NCBI GenBank assembly: GCA_041159865.1
Contig: JBEAXK010000096.1
Coordinates: 1-54,804, forward strand
Direction of reading: 5' to 3'
Length of the DNA: 54,804 bases
DNA from: BJGN01 sp041159865
Lineage (GTDB): Bacteria; Bacteroidota; Bacteroidia; Chitinophagales; Saprospiraceae
Made by a program: the position numbers and the translations under genes. The notes below the pieces were generated by a model. It had not been told where the DNA came from. It did no database searches and was given only the letters and a program-made list of their open reading frames with translations. Positions 35,034 to 43,741 of this stretch are shown in pieces. The first letter of the stretch is position 1; the number at the start of each line of letters is the position of its first letter.

Positions 35034-35447
35034 ATGAGAACCTTAATGAAAAGACCAGATTACTTTCCCGTATTAAATGCCTTTTTTGACGACTTTACAA
35101 CCAGAGACTTAATTCTTCCTTCTGTAAATCTAAAAGAAAATGAAAAAAGTTATGATATTGAAGTGGCAGTACCGGGAAAAAAGAAAGAAGATTTTAAAAT
35201 ACAATTAGAAAACAATTTGCTTACTATTTCGACGGAAGAGAAAATAGAAAGAGAGGAAAAGGAGGACAAGAACAAATTTTTAGTCCGCGAATTTGGATAT
35301 CAGTCCTTTTACAGATCTTTTGTTCTCCCCGATACGGTAAAATATGAAAATATTGAAGCGTCTTATAAAGATGGAATTTTAAATCTACATATTCCTAAAA
35401 ATGAAGGGGATGCAAGGTTGTTACCCAAAACAATTTCTGTTAGTTAA
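35034..35447 (+). CDS. Hsp20/alpha-crystallin small heat-shock protein
   Basis: A 137-residue holdase chaperone. The alpha-crystallin domain spans about 30-130: SVNLKENEKSYDIEVAVPG opens it, and the A-x-x-x-n-G-I/V-L motif appears as ASYKDGILNLHIPK. The N-terminus MRTLMKRPDYFPVLNAFFDDF resembles other Bacteroidota Hsp20. The open frame runs further upstream to a TTG, but ATG 35034 (or 35046) gives the family length and start. A terminator hairpin follows. No CIRCE element was seen in the 112 bases upstream. Confidence 0.93.
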   Translation: MRTLMKRPDYFPVLNAFFDDFTTRDLILPSVNLKENEKSYDIEVAVPGKKKEDFKIQLENNLLTISTEEKIEREEKEDKNKFLVREFGYQSFYRSFVLPDTVKYENIEASYKDGILNLHIPKNEGDARLLPKTISVS

Positions 35448-35477
35448 ATAGAATGTATTGTTGTTGTTAAGTGGAAT

Positions 35478-35510
35478 GGCCATTCTTTTAAAAGAGAATG
35501 GTCTTTTTTT
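35478..35510 (+). terminator. Rho-independent terminator after hsp20
   Basis: A stem of about 11 pairs (GGCCATTCT against AGAATGGTC, one G-T pair, one bulge) with a tiny loop is followed by seven T residues at 35504-35510. It separates hsp20 from the Lrp-led operon. Confidence 0.85.
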
Positions 35511-35554
35511 ATATTAAATGTAGATTGAATTGACGTTTATTCAAAAAAAATAAG

Positions 35555-35570
35555 ATTATTTATAAATAAT
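35555..35570. promoter_or_regulatory. Perfect 16-base AT palindrome upstream of the Lrp gene
   Basis: ATTATTTATAAATAAT reads the same on both strands and lies 50 bases before the Lrp/AsnC start. Lrp-family proteins bind AT-rich 13-15-base palindromes and usually control their own gene, so this is a candidate autoregulatory site. The surrounding DNA is very AT-rich, which raises the chance of accidental symmetry. Confidence 0.4.
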
Positions 35571-35619
35571 GCAAATATTTTGAAAATAATAACAATTTTT
35601 TTAAATTTAAAATAAAAAA

Positions 35620-36111
35620 ATGATTGCAAGTAGCCAGACAACATCATTGGCTTTAGATGAATTAAATTTTCTGTTACTATTACATCTTCAAAAAGATGGT
35701 AGAAAATCATTCACAGAATTAGCAGATGAACTTGGCGTTTCTGTAGGTACGGTAAGAAATAGGGTAACCCGGTTAATTGAGGATAAGACGCTGCAAATTA
35801 CGGGTAGAGTTGATCCGGAAAAGGTTGGATTTCATGCTTACGCTCAATTGCTCATTTCTGTTCGCCCTGTTTTTTTAGTTGAAAAGGTAGCGCTTGAAAT
35901 TTCGCAAATTGAGGAGATAAGTTTTTTGGCGATGACAACAGGCATCTATGATCTGGAAGCAAATCTGCTGTGCAGAGATACTCCACATTTGAGTGAAGTG
36001 TTACTGGCTATCCAAAAAATTGAGGGGGTCTTTGAAACAAAAACGAATATGTATTTTAAAATATTCAAAATAGGTCAACCTGCTTTAAACCTGGTAAGAA
36101 AACAATCATGA
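35620..36111 (+). CDS. Lrp/AsnC-family transcriptional regulator
   Basis: A 163-residue regulator with an N-terminal winged helix-turn-helix (about 13-62: RKSFTELADELGVSVGTVRNRVTRLIED) and a C-terminal RAM effector-binding domain (about 70-150). Lrp-type proteins sense amino acids or related amines as octamers. Its stop overlaps the ATG of the first aminotransferase (ATGA), so it belongs to the operon 35620-45846 and probably regulates it with a substrate or intermediate as the ligand. A perfect palindrome lies upstream. Confidence 0.92.
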   Translation: MIASSQTTSLALDELNFLLLLHLQKDGRKSFTELADELGVSVGTVRNRVTRLIEDKTLQITGRVDPEKVGFHAYAQLLISVRPVFLVEKVALEISQIEEISFLAMTTGIYDLEANLLCRDTPHLSEVLLAIQKIEGVFETKTNMYFKIFKIGQPALNLVRKQS

Positions 36112-37409
36112 CAAATCATTCGAATACAGATCTTTTATATCAAAGAAGGGCAGCTGTTGTGCCAAAAGGATTAGGTATTTTTAGTCCTGCTTCCGCAAAA
36201 TCAGCTCATGGCTCCATTGTCAAAGATGCCGATGGCAGAGAATTGATTGATTTTGCTGGAGGTATTGGAGTAATGAATGTAGGTCATTGTCCAGAAAAAG
36301 TGGTTAAAGCTATTCAAGAACAAGCGGCTCGTCTGATGCATACCTGTTTCAATGTGGCTATTTACGAACCCTATCTTGCTTTGGCAGAAAAATTGGTATC
36401 CATCCTCCCTCATGGAGAAGAAACCAAAGTTATGCTGACTAATACAGGGGCTGAAGCTGTTGAAAATGCGATTAAAATAGCCAGACAAGCGACAGGCAGA
36501 CCTGCAGTTATCTGTTATGAAGGGGCATTTCACGGTCGTTCCATGATGGCCATGACACTAACGTCAAAGGTTGGTTATAAACATCATTGTGGACCTTATG
36601 CTCCCGAAGTTTACCGTATCCCTTTTCCATATTATCAGGCTTATCAGGAAAATATATCGGAGGAGGCGTTTGGCAAAAATCATTTAGCTGATTTGGAAAA
36701 ATATTTTAATCAGGGCGTATCTGCCAGCCAGGTGGCAGCTATTATCCTGGAACCAGTGCAAGGGGAGGGTGGTTTTCATGTTGTTTCACCAACTTACCTG
36801 AAGGGACTAAGGAAAATTTGTGATAAATATGGGATTATACTCATTCTCGATGAAGTTCAGTCTGGTTTTGGCAGGACGGGGAAATGGGCGGCTTATGATC
36901 ATTATGATGTTATTCCTGATATTTCTACGTGGGCCAAATCGATGGGTGGTGGAATGCCTATTGGTTGTGTAATGGGTAAAGCTGCCATTATGGATGCTGC
37001 AGGTCCTTCTACCATAGGGGGTACCTATCCGGGTAACCCCGTTTGTGCCGCTGCTGCATTGGCAACGATCGAATATATGGAAGAGATGAATATGAACGAA
37101 CTCGGCGTTCAAGTGGGCATCAAAGTGAATGATTTTTTTGAAAGATTAAAAAATAAATTCCCAGATACCATTAAGGCTATTCATGGGCTTGGGGCTATGC
37201 TGGCTATCGAACTCGTTGACCAGAATGGAAATCCTGCCTCTGACCTTACCAAAAAGGTATTGCATTTTGCCAATGAAAATGGCTTAATCCTCATTAGTGC
37301 TGGTGTGAATGGTAATTATATTCGGATTTTAAGTCCTTTAGTCATTTCCGATGCTCATTTATATAAAGGTTTTGAAATTATTGAAAATGCATTTAATGAG
37401 CTGATATGA
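36108..37409 (+). CDS. Class III omega-aminotransferase, GABA/putrescine type (first copy)
   Basis: A 433-residue PLP enzyme of fold type I. PLP-binding Lys277 lies in WAKSMGGG; the acidic motif is ILDEVQSGFGRTG; TNTGAEAVENAIKIAR and CYEGAFHGRS are standard for 4-aminobutyrate aminotransferases. It should move an omega-amino group to 2-oxoglutarate or pyruvate. It overlaps both the regulator before it and the aldehyde dehydrogenase after it by 4 bases, so the expected product is an aldehyde that is oxidised next. A second, clearly related copy is at 40806. Which takes putrescine and which GABA cannot be told by eye. Confidence 0.92.
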   Translation: MTNHSNTDLLYQRRAAVVPKGLGIFSPASAKSAHGSIVKDADGRELIDFAGGIGVMNVGHCPEKVVKAIQEQAARLMHTCFNVAIYEPYLALAEKLVSILPHGEETKVMLTNTGAEAVENAIKIARQATGRPAVICYEGAFHGRSMMAMTLTSKVGYKHHCGPYAPEVYRIPFPYYQAYQENISEEAFGKNHLADLEKYFNQGVSASQVAAIILEPVQGEGGFHVVSPTYLKGLRKICDKYGIILILDEVQSGFGRTGKWAAYDHYDVIPDISTWAKSMGGGMPIGCVMGKAAIMDAAGPSTIGGTYPGNPVCAAAALATIEYMEEMNMNELGVQVGIKVNDFFERLKNKFPDTIKAIHGLGAMLAIELVDQNGNPASDLTKKVLHFANENGLILISAGVNGNYIRILSPLVISDAHLYKGFEIIENAFNELI

Positions 37410-38827
37410 GAAAAAATTATATAAATGGCCTTTGGACAGATGCTGTATCAGGTAATACCCGACCTTTATTTAATCCAGCAACAGGAGAAAAAATAGTTGA
37501 TTTACCCTTTGGTGATGTTGTCGATTATCAATTAGCTATTGATTCAGCTATAAATGCCTGGGATAACTGGCAGTCAATATCGCCCTATTATAGAGCTGAA
37601 ATTTTAAAAAATACCGCACGGATTATCAGAGAAAAAATAGGGTTGATTGCACATGATATGGTGCTGGAATCGGGAAAACCTTTATTGGAAGCAAAAGCAG
37701 AAATTGGGGTTGCAGCCAATCTTTTTGAATGGTTTGCAGAAGAAGGAAAACGATGTTATGGGCGAACTATTCCCTCTTTTCGAACGAATAAGCGGATGTC
37801 CGTTATTTATCAACCCCTTGGTGTCGTCGGTGCAATTACTGCCTGGAATTTTCCAGCTTATAATCCTGCCCGTTGTTGGGCCGCTATTTTGGCCGCAGGT
37901 TGTACGCTTGTCGCCCGTTCTTCGGAACATACGCCATTGACGGCCATGCATATTATGTCCGCATTACAAGAAGCAGGTATTCCGGAGGGTGTTGCCAATT
38001 TTGTGCATGGTGATGCCCCTTCAGCTGGGAATATTTTCCTTGAACATCCAAAGGTTAGAAAAATAAGTTTTACAGGAAGCACGGAAGTTGGAAAATTATT
38101 GATGAATGGGGCAAGTATAAACAATACCCGACTCGCTTTGGAAATGGGAGGTAATGCCCCGGCAATTATCTGCAAAGATATGGATCCTGTCAATGCAGCC
38201 AAAGAGAGTGTCAAAGGTAAATTTAGAAATGCGGGTCAGGTTTGTATTGCTCCCCAACGATTTTTTATCCATCAATCTATTTTTAATGCTTTTGTGGAGG
38301 CAGCAGGTGTAGAAATCAGGCGTATTCAAGTAGGAAATGGGTTGGATGAAACCACTCAAATGGGGCCCCTCATTCACGAAAGGCATAGGGAAGGTGTACT
38401 TCAATTTTTAGAGAAAGCAAAAAGCGAGGGTGCTAAAATCCATTGTGGAGGTGAAAAAATAGAGGGAAAAGGATTTTTTATGTCTCCTTGTTTGATGGAA
38501 GCGAATAAAAATCACCATTTTCAAAAGTCAGAGGTTTTTGGACCTGTCATGATAGTTACTCCTTTTGAAACCGATGAGGAAGCCATTGCACTGGCCAACG
38601 ATGTCCCTTTTGGACTGGCAGCCTATGTGATGACAGAAAATTTAAATAAAGCCATTTATTTCTCTGAAAAACTCGAAGCGGGTATCATTGGGGTAAATGA
38701 ATGGTTGCCGCAAGCGACAGAAGCGCCCTTCGGAGGCTGGAAAGAAAGCGGTATTGGCTTTGAATCGGGAGCGGAAGGCCTGCTCGAATACATGGATAAA
38801 AAACTCATTAGTATAGGGAATTTATAA
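37406..38827 (+). CDS. NAD(P)-dependent aldehyde dehydrogenase, succinate-semialdehyde/aminobutanal type
   Basis: A 473-residue aldehyde dehydrogenase. The catalytic Cys280 is in AGQVCIAPQ and the general-base Glu in LALEMGGNAP; the nucleotide-binding turn SFTGSTEVGKLLM is intact. The sequence resembles GabD-type succinate-semialdehyde dehydrogenases. Its start overlaps the aminotransferase stop by 4 bases and its stop overlaps the carrier start (TAATG), so the three are translationally linked. It should oxidise 4-aminobutanal or succinate semialdehyde made by the two aminotransferases. Confidence 0.92.
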   Translation: MRKNYINGLWTDAVSGNTRPLFNPATGEKIVDLPFGDVVDYQLAIDSAINAWDNWQSISPYYRAEILKNTARIIREKIGLIAHDMVLESGKPLLEAKAEIGVAANLFEWFAEEGKRCYGRTIPSFRTNKRMSVIYQPLGVVGAITAWNFPAYNPARCWAAILAAGCTLVARSSEHTPLTAMHIMSALQEAGIPEGVANFVHGDAPSAGNIFLEHPKVRKISFTGSTEVGKLLMNGASINNTRLALEMGGNAPAIICKDMDPVNAAKESVKGKFRNAGQVCIAPQRFFIHQSIFNAFVEAAGVEIRRIQVGNGLDETTQMGPLIHERHREGVLQFLEKAKSEGAKIHCGGEKIEGKGFFMSPCLMEANKNHHFQKSEVFGPVMIVTPFETDEEAIALANDVPFGLAAYVMTENLNKAIYFSEKLEAGIIGVNEWLPQATEAPFGGWKESGIGFESGAEGLLEYMDKKLISIGNL

Positions 38828-40155
38828 TGGAATTTGGAATATTGAGCCTGGTGCCTCCTCTTATTGTCGTTCTGTTTGGTATCTTTAGTAGAAGGTCTTT
38901 AGAGTCTTTGTTCATTGGTTGCATCGTTGGTTCAATAATGATAGATTGGAAACAATTTCCAGGTAATTTCCTTTCCATACTCTCCGAAACCATGGCAAAC
39001 CCCTCCCTTATTTGGGTAATTCTGGTTTGTGGAATTTACGGAATGCTCATTCAGCTCATTGTTGCCAGCGGTAGTGCGGTCGCTTTTGGAAACTATCTGT
39101 TGCGTTTCATTAAAACCAGAAAATCGGCTTTGATGACCACCTGGTTCACGGGCTTTTTTGTTTTTCCAGATGATTATCTGAGTGCATTAAGCACTGGGGT
39201 AAGTATGAGGAATATTACTGATAAATTTGGTGTTTCCAGACCTTTACTTGCTTATTTAGTTAATTCGACTGCTGCCCCAGTCTGTGCCATTATTCCCTTA
39301 TCAACTTGGGGTGTATTTACATCCAAATTATTGGAAGACAATAAGTTAGTTGCTATTGGAGAAGGTTTAAGGGGCTTTGCCGCTACCATTCCATATAATT
39401 TTTATGCACTGGCCTCCCTATTGGTTTCCTTCCTTGTTGCTTTAGGAATCATTCCGCTTTTCGGTAAAATGAAAGCGGCAGAAATGGCTGTATCTGCTGC
39501 TGATATTGCAACAGATTTGAATCATAAACAGCCAACAAACGTTAAGCCTATCGATTTTATTTTTCCAATGATTGTCCTTATTGGAGGTACGCTTTTATTG
39601 AAAGGCGATGCCTTGCAAGGGGCTGCCCTGGCCTTTGTTTTAACTATAGCCTGGTACTTTTTTAGAAAAGTGATGACTTACGATCAAATCAGTGTTCATG
39701 CTTTGCTTGGTTTCAAGGAAATGATTCTGCCATTAGCCATATTAAGCCTTTCCTTTTTTTTGAAGAATATCGGTGATGAAATGGGATTGACGACTTATGT
39801 GATAGCGGAGATAAAAGGTAATTTCCCTCCGTTTTTATTGCCTGTCAGCTTATTTGTCTTGTTGGCTTTCATTTCTTATACCACCTGTTCCTCTTGGGGC
39901 TTATATACGGTGGCTTTACCTATTGTCATCCCATTAAGTATAGCTTTGAATATAAATCCATTTTTAATGGTGGGAGCGGTCCTTTCAGCTGGGGTATTTG
40001 GCAGTAATGCCAGTTTTTTTTCAGATTGTACCATTTTGACAGCATCAAGTACAGAATGTTCTCCAACGACACATTCTTTTAGTCAATTACCTTATGCCCT
40101 CATCGCTTTTCTGCTTGCCACCGCCAGTTTTGCCATAGGCTTTTGGATTTTTTAA
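38827..40155 (+). CDS. NhaC-family membrane carrier
   Basis: A 442-residue polytopic membrane protein with about eleven hydrophobic segments. It matches the NhaC Na+/H+ antiporter-like family: FFVFPDDYLSALSTGVSMR in the first half and SAGVFGSNASFFSDCTILTASSTECSP in the second, with polar Asp/Ser residues inside helices. NhaC-type proteins include Na+/H+ antiporters and exchangers of organic ions such as malate/lactate or amines. Inside an amine-catabolic operon, transport of the substrate or exchange against a product is the likelier job. Start and aldehyde dehydrogenase stop share one base. Confidence 0.87.
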   Translation: MEFGILSLVPPLIVVLFGIFSRRSLESLFIGCIVGSIMIDWKQFPGNFLSILSETMANPSLIWVILVCGIYGMLIQLIVASGSAVAFGNYLLRFIKTRKSALMTTWFTGFFVFPDDYLSALSTGVSMRNITDKFGVSRPLLAYLVNSTAAPVCAIIPLSTWGVFTSKLLEDNKLVAIGEGLRGFAATIPYNFYALASLLVSFLVALGIIPLFGKMKAAEMAVSAADIATDLNHKQPTNVKPIDFIFPMIVLIGGTLLLKGDALQGAALAFVLTIAWYFFRKVMTYDQISVHALLGFKEMILPLAILSLSFFLKNIGDEMGLTTYVIAEIKGNFPPFLLPVSLFVLLAFISYTTCSSWGLYTVALPIVIPLSIALNINPFLMVGAVLSAGVFGSNASFFSDCTILTASSTECSPTTHSFSQLPYALIAFLLATASFAIGFWIF

Positions 40156-40171
40156 AAAAAATAAATTATTT

Positions 40172-40795
40172 ATGAACCTAATAATCAGGAAAATGGAAAA
40201 GAGAGATGCCCCGCAATTAGCGCATCTTCAAGAGGTGGTTTTTCCTGATTTGATCCCTGAGGAACGCATGAAGGATATTCATTTTTCATCCCATGTTGAT
40301 CTTTTTCCAGAGGGGCAGTGGGTGGCTGAAATCGATGGTATATTAGCGGGTAGTACTTCCAGTATTCGCTATCATTTTGATCCGGAACATCCTGAAATGC
40401 ACCGATTTGCTGATCTTTTTGACGATGGATTCATGCGGACCCATCAGCCAGAGGGAAATTGGCTATATGGCATGGATATGGCCGTGTTTCCTGAATTCAG
40501 AGGCCTCGGTATCGCCAGACGCTTGTACAGAGCCAGACAAAAAGTGGTTAATAACCTGGGACTGAAAGGTCAGGTTACTGTGGGCATGCTCAATGGTTTT
40601 GCCGCCCATGCCAAAGATTACTCCCTGGAGGAATATTATCAGGCATTGAAAAATGGACACCTGATGGATCCTACCGTTTCTGTTCAGCAGAAAATAGGCT
40701 TTAAACTTTGTGGACTTATGAAAGACTATCTTTCAGACCCTACCTGTGGCAATGCTGGCGTTTTACTTGTTTTACCTTCAAGTGTTGAAGTTTAA
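40172..40795 (+). CDS. GNAT N-acetyltransferase
   Basis: A 207-residue GNAT-fold protein. The acetyl-CoA site is in the segment VFPEFRGLGIARRL, a good R/Q-x-x-G-x-G/A motif, preceded by LYGMDMAVF. It is clearly similar to the N-terminal half of the fusion protein at 52864-54384: shared features are FPEGQ, LYGxD, FPEFRGLGxxRRL and a long C-terminal extension with a xxGFxL element. In the fusion the same domain is joined to a nitrilase-type amidohydrolase, while here the matching hydrolase (aguB) is a separate gene in the same operon. The acyl acceptor is unknown; a polyamine is a guess. Confidence 0.87.
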   Translation: MNLIIRKMEKRDAPQLAHLQEVVFPDLIPEERMKDIHFSSHVDLFPEGQWVAEIDGILAGSTSSIRYHFDPEHPEMHRFADLFDDGFMRTHQPEGNWLYGMDMAVFPEFRGLGIARRLYRARQKVVNNLGLKGQVTVGMLNGFAAHAKDYSLEEYYQALKNGHLMDPTVSVQQKIGFKLCGLMKDYLSDPTCGNAGVLLVLPSSVEV

Positions 40796-40805
40796 ATGTT
40801 GAAAA

Positions 40806-42149
40806 ATGAAAAATATTAATTTAGTTACCTCGATTCCGGGTCCTAAAGCAAAGGAAATTATTGCAAGGCGAACGGCCGCTACCCCAGCTGGGTTGGCAAA
40901 ATCTACGGAAATAGTGGTCGAAAAAGCGCAGGGAGCGACCGTTTGGGATGTGGACGGGAATCAATTGCTCGACTTTGCAGGCGGTATCGGCATGCTGAAT
41001 CTGGGTCATCGGCCGGAAGCAGTGGTTCAGGCTATTCATAAACAGGCTGATCAATATTTACATACCTGTGCATTGGTTACTACTTTTGAACCTTACGTTG
41101 AATTAGCGGAATTATTAAATAAAGTAACCCCTGGTGATTTTCCAAAAAAGACCTTGCTAGCTGGTTCTGGCTCTGAAGCAGTGGAAAATGCCGTTCAAAT
41201 AGCCCGCTATTACACAAAAAGACCTGCCGTTATTTGCTTCGAAGGTGGTTATCATGGACGAACGCATCTGACCTTATCCCTGACCAGTAAATATGGCTTA
41301 TTTAAAAAAGGATTCGGCAGTATGTCTTCCGATATCTATCGGTTACCCGTTCCAAATCTATACAGGATTCCAGCGGGGATGACGGAAGACGAGTATCTTC
41401 ATTTTTCCATTCAACAACTTGAAAATGCGCTGATTGCCCAGGTTGACCCAGAGGCTTTAGCAGCTATTTTAATAGAACCTGTCCTAGGAGAAGCTGGATT
41501 TATTCCTGTTCCTCCCTTATTCCTTCAAAAAATCAGGGAAATTTGTACCCGTACCGGAGCAGTTATGATCGCCGATGAAGTTCAATGCGGTTCAGGTAGG
41601 ACTGGTCGTTTTTGTGCTATTGAACACAGTGGCGTTATCCCCGATATGGTCGTTCTGGCAAAATCAATGGGTGCAGGCATGCCTATCAGTGCAACTATAG
41701 GTAAAGCTGAAATAATGGACGCGGTGCATCTTGGAGGTGTAGGGGGAACCTATGGAGGGAGTCCGGTAGCTGCCGTGGCTGCCATTGAAGCGGTTAAGAT
41801 TTTATCGTCCTCAGCTTTTTTAGCAACATCAACCCGGGTTGGAGAAAAAATGGAAGCTTTAATGGCACCTTGGGTATCAAAATATCTTTGTGTTGGTGAT
41901 GTTAGAGGTATGGGAGCCATGCGCCTTGTTGAATTTGTGAAAGATAAGAAAACGAAAGAGCCAGATCCAGCCATGGCCTTGGAAATCATTAAGGAGGCCG
42001 TTTCAAATGGCATCATTTTGATTAGGGCGGGGCTTTACAGTAATTGTATCCGATTGCTTCCACCTATTGTTATGACGGATGATCAATTGGAAGAGGGTTT
42101 GTCCGTTCTTGAAAATGCTATAGCCAAAAAATCATTAGCCATCATTTAA
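40806..42149 (+). CDS. Class III omega-aminotransferase, GABA/putrescine type (second copy)
   Basis: A 447-residue paralogue of the aminotransferase at 36108. PLP-binding Lys286 is in VLAKSMGAG; ADEVQCGSGRTG and LAGSGSEAVENAVQIAR are intact; CFEGGYHGRTH is present. Differences near the substrate side (for example VPNLYRIPAGMTEDEYL) suggest another substrate. Two such enzymes with one aldehyde dehydrogenase fit a two-step removal of both amino groups of a diamine. The stop is followed at once by the ATG of the amidohydrolase (TAAATG). Confidence 0.92.
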   Translation: MKNINLVTSIPGPKAKEIIARRTAATPAGLAKSTEIVVEKAQGATVWDVDGNQLLDFAGGIGMLNLGHRPEAVVQAIHKQADQYLHTCALVTTFEPYVELAELLNKVTPGDFPKKTLLAGSGSEAVENAVQIARYYTKRPAVICFEGGYHGRTHLTLSLTSKYGLFKKGFGSMSSDIYRLPVPNLYRIPAGMTEDEYLHFSIQQLENALIAQVDPEALAAILIEPVLGEAGFIPVPPLFLQKIREICTRTGAVMIADEVQCGSGRTGRFCAIEHSGVIPDMVVLAKSMGAGMPISATIGKAEIMDAVHLGGVGGTYGGSPVAAVAAIEAVKILSSSAFLATSTRVGEKMEALMAPWVSKYLCVGDVRGMGAMRLVEFVKDKKTKEPDPAMALEIIKEAVSNGIILIRAGLYSNCIRLLPPIVMTDDQLEEGLSVLENAIAKKSLAII

Positions 42150-43730
42150 ATGTCCATTATGAATCCATGCCTTTTTCATAATGCCAAGATTTTTCTCCTT
42201 GACGGAAAAAATAATCATTGTGATGCGATGGTGGTGGAAAATGACTGCTTTAAGGCTTTCGGTACCTTTCAGGATCTGCTTTTATCTTTTCCGGATGCCA
42301 TAAAAGTGGATCTTAATGGGCGATTTGTTTTTCCTGGATTCAATGATGCTCATATGCACCTTTGGAAAGTGGGGAGTCTTTTGGGGCATACTCTCGACTT
42401 AAGGGGAGTGCATTCAAAACCAGAGTTACTGGCTTTATTACATGATTTTGGTGGAAATGCTACCTCAAATGGCTGGCTTTTGGCCCGTGGATTTAATGAG
42501 GCGTTATGGGAAAACCAGGCATTGCCAAATTGTAAGGATCTTGATATTCTTTTTCCAGACAGACCTTGTCAAGTTATGCGCACCTGTGCTCATATTGTAG
42601 TGGTTAATTCTTTTGCTTTGCATTTGGCTGGCATAGATGAATATACACCAGATCCACCTGGAGGTCACATTGGTCGTTTTGAAAATGGGAAACCCAACGG
42701 TATTCTTTATGAGGCGGCTATAAAACAAATAACTCCTTTTATTCCCGAAATTACCACTGTCGAATATAAGAAAATGATTCTTGATGCGCAGGAAAAATGT
42801 TTGGAAATGGGCATCACCTCCATTACAGATCCTGAAATTTATACCCCGCAACGTCTGGCTTATGAGGCATTGGAAAAAGAGGGTTTACTAAAGTTAAGAG
42901 TCAACCTTTTTTTGGTTCACCTACCTGATTTTAAGCCTTTAAATCCTTACCTGTCAAAATATCCACGTATTGGAAAGTTACAAATGGATACCTTGAAATT
43001 TTTCGCCGATGGGGGGTTAAGTGGTCAGACCGCCGCCGTATTCAGACCATATAAAGCGTCTGATAATTATGGAGTATTAAGGATGTCAACCGATTATTTT
43101 TATAATCTGGCTTCAAAAGGACAGATAAATGGTTGGAAAATAGCCGCGCATGCCATTGGAGATGCAGCCATAGATCAAGTTTTAACGGTTTATGAAAAAT
43201 TAAAAACAGAAGTAAATCATTCGTTGGTTCATCGTATTGAACATCTCGGATTGCCTCATGCCGGGCATATCCGTAAAATGAACCGTCTTGGTATTATTTG
43301 TGCCAGTCAACCTGCTTTTGTAAGAGAATTAGGTCCCAATTTCAGACTATATCTCGATACGGAATATCAACAAATCGTGTACCCATACCGCACTCTGCTA
43401 AGGGAAGGCGTTACACTTGCATTTTCCTCTGATGCCCCAGTTGTAAGAGATTTTAAACCTTTGTCAGGAATAAGAGATGCAGTTCAACGGATTGATGAAC
43501 AAGGTTTTGAGCATAATCCCCAGGAACAATTAGGTATAGAACAGGCTTTCATAGCTTATACATATGGTGGTGCATTAGCAGATGGGGCAGGGGATATAAA
43601 AGGTAAAATGGCTCCAGGATTTTTGGCAGATTTCATTGTTTTAAATAATAACCCTTTCCAAACTTCCTGGGAAGACTGGGATCAAATAAGAATAGAAAAA
43701 GTGTATATAGGTGGAGAATTAAAATTTTAA
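42150..43730 (+). CDS. YtcJ-like metal-dependent amidohydrolase
   Basis: A 526-residue amidohydrolase-superfamily protein without signal peptide. Metal ligands are visible as HxH at His68/His70 (NDAHMHLW), later His residues in AAHAIGDAA and HRIEHLG, and Asp in FSSDAPVV. The YtcJ group has members that hydrolyse N-acyl, N-formyl or cyclic amide bonds, but many have no known substrate. It lies between the second aminotransferase and agmatine deiminase with no gap, so it should act on an operon intermediate, for example an acylated amine made by the GNAT. That role is inference. Confidence 0.88.
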   Translation: MSIMNPCLFHNAKIFLLDGKNNHCDAMVVENDCFKAFGTFQDLLLSFPDAIKVDLNGRFVFPGFNDAHMHLWKVGSLLGHTLDLRGVHSKPELLALLHDFGGNATSNGWLLARGFNEALWENQALPNCKDLDILFPDRPCQVMRTCAHIVVVNSFALHLAGIDEYTPDPPGGHIGRFENGKPNGILYEAAIKQITPFIPEITTVEYKKMILDAQEKCLEMGITSITDPEIYTPQRLAYEALEKEGLLKLRVNLFLVHLPDFKPLNPYLSKYPRIGKLQMDTLKFFADGGLSGQTAAVFRPYKASDNYGVLRMSTDYFYNLASKGQINGWKIAAHAIGDAAIDQVLTVYEKLKTEVNHSLVHRIEHLGLPHAGHIRKMNRLGIICASQPAFVRELGPNFRLYLDTEYQQIVYPYRTLLREGVTLAFSSDAPVVRDFKPLSGIRDAVQRIDEQGFEHNPQEQLGIEQAFIAYTYGGALADGAGDIKGKMAPGFLADFIVLNNNPFQTSWEDWDQIRIEKVYIGGELKF

Positions 43731-43741
43731 ATACATTGAAA

